From positions 62,001 through 126,000 of the forward strand of contig JBEDUI010000083.1 of assembly GCA_040414495.1 (NCBI GenBank): DNA of 64,000 bases, in the 5' to 3' direction. Shown piece by piece: positions 53,506-60,844 of this stretch (positions are counted from its first letter, which is position 1; the number at the start of each line of letters is the position of its first letter). The DNA comes from DATAVB01 sp040414495 (GTDB lineage Bacteria > Actinomycetota > Actinomycetes > Mycobacteriales > QHCD01). The notes under the pieces were generated by a model. It was not told the origin of the DNA. It saw nothing but the letters and a program-made list of their open reading frames with translations, and did no database searches. The position numbers and the translations under genes are program-made.

Positions 53506-53835
53506 GGATCGCGGCCGAGAGTTGAGGCCGCGGGCTGCGACGGGCACCGAACCAACCCGCGAGCATCAGTCGAAAGCCCACAAAACCGGCCGAAGCACCG
53601 GGAAGCAACCCTGCCGGGAACTAACTCGGAATGAAGATCACGTGCGGACAGCCACGCGTCGATAGCACCGGAAATAGGCGCGAGCGCGCAAGCCGGCCCG
53701 CCGGATCGGAAACGGCTCAGCGGCGCAAAGCAGGCACGGAAGCCGATCCGCCGGATCAGAAACGGCACAGCGCGACGACGCCCGCACCGGGACCGGTCGC
53801 CTCAGCAAGATCCGATCCGCAGCCCCGTTCCAAAA

Positions 53836-53872
53836 ATAACTTGATGGCAAAGATTCTTCGTCATCAAGTTAT
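53836..53872. promoter_or_regulatory. inverted repeat ATAACTTGATG/CATCAAGTTAT upstream of the SnoaL-like gene
   Basis: Perfect 11-bp arms (53836-53846 and 53862-53872) with a 15-nt centre, ending 54 bp before the start at 53927. A further ATAACTTACG follows at 53878. Low GC and position suggest the promoter and an operator, for example of a MarR-type protein; a transcript hairpin is also possible. Confidence 0.5.
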
Positions 53873-53926
53873 GGTGGATAACTTACGCGGGCGGAAACGC
53901 CCCGCGAACGGGGGAAGGACATGATC

Positions 53927-54319
53927 ATGACTGAGCACGCAAACGTCGCTCTCCTCAGACAGGGATATACCGCATTTAGTAACGGCGATTTGGAGACGCT
54001 CGACCGGCTGATCGACGAAGACGCGGTCTGGCACGTATTGGGACGCAACCAACTGGCCGGTGACTATAAAGGAAAGTCGAAGGTATTCGAGTTCTTTGGC
54101 CGGCTTCGCGAGCTGAGCGAAGACACGAACCGCATCACCGTCCAGGATTTGCTGGCCAATGACCGGCATGGCATCGCCTTGGTGCACACGACCGCCAGCC
54201 GGGGCGACAAGACCCTCAGCGACGACCAGGTACACGTCAGCGTGCTGCGCGACGGCAAGGTCGTGGAGTTCTGGGGCTACGCCGCCGATCCCTACGAACA
54301 AGACGCGTTCTGGGGGTGA
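53927..54319 (+). CDS. SnoaL/NTF2-like protein
   Basis: 130 residues from the ATG at 53927, 7 nt after GGAAGGA (an ATG at 53921 is too close to that site). LRQGYTAFSNGDLETLDRLI and VWHVLGRNQLAGDYKGKSKV, then KVVEFWGYAADPYEQDAFWG are typical of SnoaL-like polyketide-cyclase/isomerase folds. Ligand unknown. The stop overlaps the FAD oxidoreductase start (GTGA), so the two probably act together on one substrate. Confidence 0.85.
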   Translation: MTEHANVALLRQGYTAFSNGDLETLDRLIDEDAVWHVLGRNQLAGDYKGKSKVFEFFGRLRELSEDTNRITVQDLLANDRHGIALVHTTASRGDKTLSDDQVHVSVLRDGKVVEFWGYAADPYEQDAFWG

Positions 54320-55716
54320 CCGGCATGAGGAACATCATCGATCGCGACGTCGACACATTGCGAAACCGCCTGCACGGCAGCGCGTCGCTCCCAGGTGACA
54401 AGGATTACGACCAGACCCGGTCGCTGTGGAACGGCGACATCGACAACCGACCGGCGCTGATCGCCCGGTGCCAGGATGCCCAGGACGTTGCTACCGCCAT
54501 CCGGTTCGGCCGTGACCGCAACCTTGAGTTGTCGGTCCGCGGTGGCGGGCACAGCTTCAGCGGAGCGTCGGTCTGCGACGGCGGCCTGATGATCGACCTG
54601 AGCCAGCAAACCACCGTCACCACCGACCCGGCCGCGCACCGGGCCCGCTGTGGCGGAGGCACAACCCTGGCCGCTCTGGACGCCGCCACCCAGCAGCACG
54701 CCCAAGCCGTCCCGGCCGGCACGGTCAGCCACACCGGCGTCGCCGGCCTGACGCTCGGCGGCGGCTTCGGCTGGCTGACCCGCAAGGCCGGACTGACCTG
54801 CGACAACCTGCTCGGGGCCGAAGTGGTCACCGCCGGCGGCGACATCCTGACCGTCAACGCGCAGGAGCACCCGGACATGTTCTGGGCCATCCGCGGTGGT
54901 GGCGGCAACTTCGGCGTCGTGACCAATTTCGAATTCCAGACCCACGACGTCGGCCCGGAGGTCCAGATCGGCCTGTTCTTCTGGAGCGCCGATCAGGGCC
55001 GCGAGGCATTGCGGCTGATGAATGAGGTCGGCACGTCCATGCCGAACGACATGGGTGCGCTGATGGCCGGCATGAACGCGCCGCCGGCGCCATTCGTACC
55101 GCCCGCCTATCACTTCGCCCCCGGGTACGCGCTGCTGGTGGCCGGATTTGGTTCGGCCGACGAGCACGCTCGATTGTTCGACGACATGCGGGCCGTCCTA
55201 CCGCCACTGTTCGAGCTGGTCTCGCCGATCCCGTACGCCGGTCTGCAACAGCTGCTGGACGACACGGCGCCATGGGGCGCCCTTGCCTACGAGAAGGCGC
55301 ATTACCTCGAGGGGCTCAGCAGCGGGGTCATCGACGTCATCATGAAGCAGATGCCGCGGAAGACTTCGCCGGTCTCGTTCACGCCGATGTTCAACCTGGG
55401 CGGCGCGTACGCCGCGGTCGGTGAGGACGACACCGCGTTCGGCGGCGGCCGGTCGATCAATATGGTCTTCAATATCACCGCGATGGCGCAGACCGCGGAC
55501 ACGCTGCAGGCCGACCGGGTCTGGGCGCGGCGGTTCTGGCAGGACCTGATCCCTTACGCCACGGGCGGTGCGTACATCAACTTCATGAGCGAGTACGACG
55601 AGTCGCGGGTGCGGGCGACGTTCGGGCCGAAATACGACCGGCTGGCCCGGATCAAGGCGCAGTACGACCCGGACAACGTGTTTCACCGCGGGATCAACAT
55701 CAAACCGCAGCCATAA
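54316..55716 (+). CDS. FAD-linked oxidoreductase with BBE domain (berberine-bridge-enzyme-like)
   Basis: 466 residues, GTG start overlapping the SnoaL-like gene. The PCMH-type FAD domain has RGGGHSFSGASVCDGGLMID with H79, the site of 8-alpha-histidyl FAD attachment. The second attachment Cys found in bicovalent members (GTC-x-TVG region) is Val here (PAGTVSHTGVAG), so FAD is probably held by one covalent bond. The BBE C-terminus is present (YDPDNVFHRGINI). It oxidises alcohols, sugars or ring systems with O2; no signal peptide. Substrate unknown. Confidence 0.9.
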   Translation: MTGMRNIIDRDVDTLRNRLHGSASLPGDKDYDQTRSLWNGDIDNRPALIARCQDAQDVATAIRFGRDRNLELSVRGGGHSFSGASVCDGGLMIDLSQQTTVTTDPAAHRARCGGGTTLAALDAATQQHAQAVPAGTVSHTGVAGLTLGGGFGWLTRKAGLTCDNLLGAEVVTAGGDILTVNAQEHPDMFWAIRGGGGNFGVVTNFEFQTHDVGPEVQIGLFFWSADQGREALRLMNEVGTSMPNDMGALMAGMNAPPAPFVPPAYHFAPGYALLVAGFGSADEHARLFDDMRAVLPPLFELVSPIPYAGLQQLLDDTAPWGALAYEKAHYLEGLSSGVIDVIMKQMPRKTSPVSFTPMFNLGGAYAAVGEDDTAFGGGRSINMVFNITAMAQTADTLQADRVWARRFWQDLIPYATGGAYINFMSEYDESRVRATFGPKYDRLARIKAQYDPDNVFHRGINIKPQP

Positions 55717-55728
55717 ACCAACCGTGCA

Positions 55729-55761
55729 GAAATGGTCCGCACTGGGGTCGCGGACCATTTC
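55729..55761. terminator. terminator between the oxidoreductase and the convergent opp-operon end
   Basis: Perfect 12-bp arms GAAATGGTCCGC (55729-55740) and GCGGACCATTTC (55750-55761), 9-nt loop, 12 bp after the oxidoreductase stop. It may also stop the opp transcript coming from the other side. Confidence 0.8.
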
Positions 55762-55817
55762 CGCATGATCAACAGCTGGACGAGGCGCGATACAGCCGAA
55801 GGGCGGCCGGGGTTCCG

Positions 55818-56351
55818 CTATTCCTCGGGGGGCGTCGGACGCAGCTCCGGGTCGGTGGCGAACCACAGCGCCTCGGGCAGCTCAAACGTCGCGTAGCAGT
55901 AGTTGCCCATCGGCAGCCAGTAGTCGTACTCCTCGATCGTCGACCCCTGGTAGCTGACGACGAGTTGCCAGGTGTCGACGTACATGCCCCACACCTTGCG
56001 CCGGCGCACGGCCGACCCGTCGGTGAACGTCAACTGTCGTTCCAGCTTGACGATGTTGCCGTACGTGTTCTCGCTGGCCGACTCGATGGTCAACCCGGGC
56101 AGCTTGGCCAGGCCGTCGTCGAAGCCCTTCCGCAGCTCCTCCAGGTCCTCGGCCACCACGCCCATCTCCAGCGGTGCGATCCAGACCGCGAAGTACGTGT
56201 CCTGGTCCTCCGGCTCGGGCCGGCTGATCACGCCTTCGCGGTCGTCGGCCAATTCCTCGCAGGTCCAGTCCGACGGGTGCCGGAACGCGAACCGGCCCTG
56301 CTCGTCACGGTAGGTCGTGACGCCGCTGAACAACGGCAACCCCGTGCGCAT
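55818..56351 (-). CDS. hypothetical protein at the end of the opp operon
   Basis: 177 residues from the ATG at 56351, with GAGGAG 5 nt upstream and a 1-bp overlap with the oppF stop (TGATG). The sequence opens GLPLFSGVTTYRDEQGRFAF followed by RHPSDWTCEELADDREGVIS, resembling the PsbP/DUF1795-like fold, without a signal peptide or cysteine cluster. It is soluble and probably made with the importer; function unknown. Confidence 0.75.
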   Translation of the reverse strand: MRTGLPLFSGVTTYRDEQGRFAFRHPSDWTCEELADDREGVISRPEPEDQDTYFAVWIAPLEMGVVAEDLEELRKGFDDGLAKLPGLTIESASENTYGNIVKLERQLTFTDGSAVRRRKVWGMYVDTWQLVVSYQGSTIEEYDYWLPMGNYCYATFELPEALWFATDPELRPTPPEE

Positions 56352-57472
56352 CAACTCTCCTCGTGGTGTTGCTCGGTGGTGCTGACCGCCGCGGCGTCAA
56401 CGGCGGCCGAACCGTTCTGCACGGCAGGCCGGGTCGGTTCGTCGATGCTCGGTATGGCGTTCACCACCGCGCCGGCGAGGTTGAGCTCGTCGGCGAAGTG
56501 ACAGGCGGCCTGCTGACCGCCGCCGAGAGAGCGTAGCGGGGGCCGCTCCTCGCTGCAGATCGGCTGGGCGTACGGGCACCGGGTGTGGAAGTAGCAGCCC
56601 GAGGGCGGGTTGGCCGGGCTGGGTACGTCGCCGGTGAGCGCGGTCGGCCGGGTGCGGTTGCGCGGGTCCGGCTGCGGCACCGCCGACAGCAACGCCTCGG
56701 TGTACGGGTGCTTCGGCGAGTAGAACAGCTCGTGCGTGGTACCGACCTCGACCACCTGGCCGACGTACATCACGGCGACCCGGTCGGCGATGTGCTCGAC
56801 CACCGACAGGTCGTGCGAAATGAACAGGTACGTCAGGTCCAGCTTGCGCTGCAGGTCCTCCATCAGGTTCAGCACCTGGGCCTGCACCGACACGTCGAGG
56901 GCGGAGACCGGCTCGTCGCAGATGATCAGGTCTGGGTTGAGCGCGATCGCGCGGGCGATGCCGATACGTTGCCGCTGGCCGCCGGAGAACGCGTGCGGGT
57001 AACGGCTCGCGTGCTCGGGCCGCATGCCGACCAGGCTGAGCAGTTCGGCGACCCGGTCCTTCAGTTGCCGGCCGGAGAGCACGTTGTTGATTTTCAGCGG
57101 TTCGGCGATGACCCGACCCACCGTCATACGGGAGTCCAATGAGGAGAACGGGTCCTGGAAAATGATCTGCATATTCGGGCGGATCTGCCGCATCGTGCGC
57201 GAGTTGGCATTCTCCACGTGCACCGGGCCGAGCTTGGTGTCGTGGAAAACCACCTCGCCGCCGGTGGGCTGCTCCAGGCGCATGATCGTGCGGCCAGTCG
57301 TGCTTTTGCCACAACCGGATTCGCCGACGATCGCCATCGTTTCGCCGCGCGCGACGGTCAGGTCAACCCCGTCGACCGCCTTCACCGCGCCGATCTGCCG
57401 GCGCAGCAGGCCGCCCCGGATCGGGAAGTGTTTCTTCAGTCCCGTGACTTCCAGCAGCGGGGTGGTGTCCAT
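56351..57472 (-). CDS. oppF: peptide ABC transporter ATP-binding protein OppF
   Basis: 373 residues, ATG directly after the oppD stop. Walker A GESGCGKSTT, signature FSGGQRQRIGIARA, Walker B LIICDEPVSALD and the C-terminal oligopeptide-ATPase extension GCYFHTRCPYAQPICSEERP with its conserved cysteines (iron-sulfur type in this family). It powers the importer with OppD. A short Ala/Val-rich tail follows. Confidence 0.93.
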   Translation of the reverse strand: MDTTPLLEVTGLKKHFPIRGGLLRRQIGAVKAVDGVDLTVARGETMAIVGESGCGKSTTGRTIMRLEQPTGGEVVFHDTKLGPVHVENANSRTMRQIRPNMQIIFQDPFSSLDSRMTVGRVIAEPLKINNVLSGRQLKDRVAELLSLVGMRPEHASRYPHAFSGGQRQRIGIARAIALNPDLIICDEPVSALDVSVQAQVLNLMEDLQRKLDLTYLFISHDLSVVEHIADRVAVMYVGQVVEVGTTHELFYSPKHPYTEALLSAVPQPDPRNRTRPTALTGDVPSPANPPSGCYFHTRCPYAQPICSEERPPLRSLGGGQQAACHFADELNLAGAVVNAIPSIDEPTRPAVQNGSAAVDAAAVSTTEQHHEES

Positions 57473-58630
57473 TTAGGACTCCTCTCCAGCGGTCGTCGGA
57501 GTCGAGCCCGGATACAGGTGGCAACGCACGCCGTGGTCGGCGCCGACGCTGGTCTCCAACGGAACCAGCGAATCGCACGTACCCGGGATGAAGTCGGGGC
57601 AGCGCGGGTGGAACGGGCAACCGGGCAGCTGTGCGTACGGGTCCGGTACCGATCCCTTGATCACCTCAAGCGGCGCCTTGCGTTCGGATCCGATCCGCGG
57701 AATCGAACGCAACAACGACCGCGTGTACGGGTGCTTGGGGTTGTAGAAGATCTCATCGACGCTGGCCCGTTCCACCACCCGGCCCAGGTACATCACGATC
57801 ACCTCGTCGCACAGCTGCGCGACGACGCCCATGCTGTGCGTGATGAACATGATCGACATGCCGATTTCATCACGCAACTGACGCATCAGCTCGAGAATCT
57901 GCGCCTCGGTGGTGACGTCCAGCGCTGTGGTCGGCTCGTCGGCGATGAGTACGGTCGGTGCGCAGGAGAGCGCCATCGCGATCATGGCGCGTTGGCGCAT
58001 ACCGCCGGAGAGCTGGTGCGGAAACGACTGCGCCGCACCCTCCGGGTTCGGCATTCCGACCTGCCGCAGCATGTCCACGGCCCGCCGCCGCGCCTCTTCC
58101 TTGTCCGAGGTCTGGTGCAGCAGGACCGCTTCCTCGATCTGGGCCCCGACCGTATAGACCGGGTTCAGCGAGGTCATCGGCTCCTGGAAGATCATCGCGA
58201 TTTCCGCGCCGCGCAGCGATCGCATTTCCGGGCTGCGCGGGTCCAGCGTGGTGATCTCCACGCTGCCGGAACGGATCGCCTTCGCGGCGGCGGTGTCCGC
58301 GGCGTCCTCACTCAGAATCTGCGAGGCGGCCTCACCATCGTCCTGTCCGGACGGACGGTGGAAGACGATCGATCCACCGTGGATTTTCCCCGGCGGCTCG
58401 ATGATCTGCATGATGGCCCGCGCCGTCACGCTCTTGCCGCAACCGCTCTCCCCCACGATGCCGAGCACCCGGCCTCGTTGCACGTCGAACGTCACGCCGT
58501 TGAGCGCGCGGACCAGGCCGATCGGCGTCTTGAACTGCACCTCGAGGTCGCGTACCGACACCACAGCGTCGGTGCGATTCGAGGCGGCCGGTACGCCGGC
58601 CACATCGTCGCCCATAGGCACTGCGCTCAT
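57473..58630 (-). CDS. oppD: peptide ABC transporter ATP-binding protein OppD
   Basis: 385 residues from the ATG at 58630, with AGGAG 5 nt upstream; the frame extends into the oppC 3' end but without a site. Walker A GESGCGKSVT, signature LSGGMRQRAMIAMA, Walker B VLIADEPTTALDVT and the C-terminal GCPFHPRCPDFIPGTCDSLV cysteine motif. An insert (RPSGQDDGEAASQILSEDA, about 105-125) between Walker A and the signature is longer than usual. Confidence 0.93.
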   Translation of the reverse strand: MSAVPMGDDVAGVPAASNRTDAVVSVRDLEVQFKTPIGLVRALNGVTFDVQRGRVLGIVGESGCGKSVTARAIMQIIEPPGKIHGGSIVFHRPSGQDDGEAASQILSEDAADTAAAKAIRSGSVEITTLDPRSPEMRSLRGAEIAMIFQEPMTSLNPVYTVGAQIEEAVLLHQTSDKEEARRRAVDMLRQVGMPNPEGAAQSFPHQLSGGMRQRAMIAMALSCAPTVLIADEPTTALDVTTEAQILELMRQLRDEIGMSIMFITHSMGVVAQLCDEVIVMYLGRVVERASVDEIFYNPKHPYTRSLLRSIPRIGSERKAPLEVIKGSVPDPYAQLPGCPFHPRCPDFIPGTCDSLVPLETSVGADHGVRCHLYPGSTPTTAGEES

Positions 58631-58688
58631 CAATTCTCCTGTTCTCCAACGGCTTCTGGCTTGCTCGGGGCCTGGAACTACGACCCGA

Positions 58689-59807
58689 TCAGCCGTACGG
58701 GTCAACCGCGTCGCGTACGCCGTCACCGATCAACTGGAAGCAGGTCACCGCGACCACGACCGCGGCGGCCGGAATCAGCATCCACGGATATTGCAGCACG
58801 ACGGAGATCTGCTGGGCGTCGCTGAGCAGTACGCCCCAACTCACGGCCGGCGGCAACATACCGATACCGAGGAAGGACAGCGATGTCTCGGCGATGATCG
58901 TGGCCGGGATGGCGAGCATGGCGACGGCCACGATGTGGCTCATCGCGTTGGGTAACAGGTGGGTGAAAATAATTCGGCGGTGCGAGCTGCCGGCGGCTTT
59001 GGCCGCGGCGACGTAGTCGGCTTGGGCGTACGCCATCACCTTGCCGCGGACCTGCCGGGCGAGGCCGGCCCAGCCGACCAGAGAGAGCACCAATGTGATG
59101 AGGAAATATCGTTTTGTTACTGACATATCTCGGGGCAACACCGCGGCCATGGTCGCCCACAACGGCAATGTCGGCACGGACAGAATGATCTCGATAATGC
59201 GTTGGATGATCGTATCGACGGCGCCCCGGAAATAGCCGGAGATCGTACCGATGATCGCCGCCAACGCGGTCGAGATCGCCACACCCAACAATCCGATGGT
59301 CAGGGACACCCGGGCGCCCTGCATCGTCCTGGCGAAGACGTCCCGGCCCTGGGTATCGGCGCCCCACAGCAGAACCTTGTTGGGCGCCTTCACGGTAAAG
59401 AGGTGCCGGCGGGTCGGGATGATGCCGAACAGCTTGTACTTGAAGCCCTCACCGAAGAAATGCACGGTGACCGACTTCTTGCAGTCGGACTTGTATTTGT
59501 AGGCGAGGTTGGTGGTGTCGAGCGTCTGGGTGACACCACAGACCGCCGGCCCGCTATGCCAGGTCCACGAGCTGGGCGCGGCGTTCTTGCGGTTGGCGTC
59601 CTGCGCGTCGTACTCGTTCGGCGACAGGAACGTCGCGAACAACGCGCCGAGGTACATCAACGCCAGGATGATCATGGCCACCACGGCGAGCTTGCTTTGG
59701 CGGAACCGCCGCCCCATCAACCGCCACTGGGAGACCTCACCGACGCTGCTCTCGACGGCTTGGGCCTGGACCTCTGGACCCGAAACTGCTTCCTGAATGC
59801 TGGCCAT
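58689..59807 (-). CDS. oppC: peptide ABC transporter permease OppC
   Basis: 372 residues. TM1 at about 40-65, then an unusually long extracytoplasmic loop (about 66-150) with two cysteines (AVCGVTQ and SDCKKS) and KLFGIIPTRRHLFTV, then five helices from GADTQGRDVFARTMQGARVS on. The EAA coupling loop is ADYVAAAKAAGSSHRRIIFT. The IIPT-RHLF loop motif recalls the YejE branch. Partner of OppB. Confidence 0.92.
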   Translation of the reverse strand: MASIQEAVSGPEVQAQAVESSVGEVSQWRLMGRRFRQSKLAVVAMIILALMYLGALFATFLSPNEYDAQDANRKNAAPSSWTWHSGPAVCGVTQTLDTTNLAYKYKSDCKKSVTVHFFGEGFKYKLFGIIPTRRHLFTVKAPNKVLLWGADTQGRDVFARTMQGARVSLTIGLLGVAISTALAAIIGTISGYFRGAVDTIIQRIIEIILSVPTLPLWATMAAVLPRDMSVTKRYFLITLVLSLVGWAGLARQVRGKVMAYAQADYVAAAKAAGSSHRRIIFTHLLPNAMSHIVAVAMLAIPATIIAETSLSFLGIGMLPPAVSWGVLLSDAQQISVVLQYPWMLIPAAAVVVAVTCFQLIGDGVRDAVDPYG

Positions 59808-59818
59808 CAGTCAACCCC

Positions 59819-60802
59819 TCACGCCACGCGAATCCGCGGATCGATCCACGCCAATGCGATATCGGCAATGAAGTTACCCAGGACCAGCAACACGGACAGC
59901 ATCATCAACAGCGTGCCGGCGAGGTACATGTCTTTGGAAATCAGAGCCTGCAGGAACAACGGGCCCGTGGTTGGCAGATTGAGCACGATCGAGACGATCG
60001 CCTCACCCGAGATCAGCACCGTCAGCGTGGAACCGAGCGTCATCACCAGCGGGTGCAGCGCGTTGCGCGCCGCGTGCTTCCAGATCACCGTTCTTTCCTT
60101 GGCGCCCTTAGCCCGGGCCGTTTGCACGTATTGCTGGTTGAGCACGTCCAGCAGGTTGGCCCGCATCACCCGGGTGAGCCAGGCAGTACTCCCGGCGGAG
60201 ATCACGACCAGCGGGATCCACAGGTGCTTGAGCAAATCGAGGAACTTCCCACCGCTCCACGGCGCGTTCTGATACGCGTTCGAGAACAGGCCGCCGACGT
60301 CGGTGCCGAGATACTTGGCCGCCAGCGTCATCAGCACCAGCGCGAACAGGAACTCCGGTATCGCGATGCCGATGAACTGGATGAGCGTGATGACGTTGTC
60401 GGGTAATGAATATCGATGGGTTGCCGAATACACACCTATTGGTATCGCTATCACCCAGGCCACCAGCAACGAGCCGACACTGAGCGCGACCGAGAGCCCT
60501 ATCTTGCTCCAGATCAGCTGACTGACCGGCTCGTGCTGGCTGAACGACTGACCGAAGTCGCCGTGCACAAAGCCCTTGGCCCACTTCTCGTACTTGACGT
60601 ACCACGGATCATCAACGCCGTACTGCTTCTTCAAGGCGTCGATCTGCGTCGAAGACACATCGCCACCGACCGAACGCAATCGGCTGATCTCCTGGTCGAG
60701 CGCCGAACCCGGAGCCGAGTTCATCAGAATGAAGCTCAGGATCGAGATGGCGATCAACGTCAAGACCATGTAGACAAGTCGCCGCGCAGCGAAAATCAGC
60801 AC
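59819..60802 (-). CDS. oppB: peptide ABC transporter permease OppB
   Basis: 327 residues, six helices. MLIFAARRLVYMVLTLIAIS is the typical DppB/OppB start; YGVDDPWYVKYEKWAKGFVH then DFGQSF are the conserved periplasmic loop, and the coupling loop QYVQTARAKGAKERTVIWKH is intact. It pairs with OppC. It starts 42 bp after the substrate-binding gene stop. Confidence 0.93.
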   Translation of the reverse strand: MLIFAARRLVYMVLTLIAISILSFILMNSAPGSALDQEISRLRSVGGDVSSTQIDALKKQYGVDDPWYVKYEKWAKGFVHGDFGQSFSQHEPVSQLIWSKIGLSVALSVGSLLVAWVIAIPIGVYSATHRYSLPDNVITLIQFIGIAIPEFLFALVLMTLAAKYLGTDVGGLFSNAYQNAPWSGGKFLDLLKHLWIPLVVISAGSTAWLTRVMRANLLDVLNQQYVQTARAKGAKERTVIWKHAARNALHPLVMTLGSTLTVLISGEAIVSIVLNLPTTGPLFLQALISKDMYLAGTLLMMLSVLLVLGNFIADIALAWIDPRIRVA

Positions 60803-60844
60803 GTCAACGATTCCCTTCGCAGTGTCCGTGGTCCATCAAGCGCG

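Larger units (their letters stand above)
53257..53926. other. 670-bp gap, lower GC on its left, without a supported gene
   Basis: Left part (53257-53490) is noticeably AT-richer than the rest of the window. It holds a TetR-like palindrome at 53491-53505, a 33-bp direct repeat (53690-53722 and 53740-53772, four differences, 50-bp period) and an 11-bp inverted repeat at 53836-53872. The open frames here lack starts with ribosome sites and have no recognisable protein motif. It may be a decayed gene plus the promoter of the SnoaL/oxidoreductase pair. Confidence 0.5.

Noticed and set aside
54799..54801. Second covalent FAD attachment at Cys162 of the BBE-like oxidoreductase
   Set aside because: This cysteine lies in the GLTCDNLLGAEVV segment, not in the GTC-x-TVG loop that forms the cysteinyl bond; that loop has Val here.
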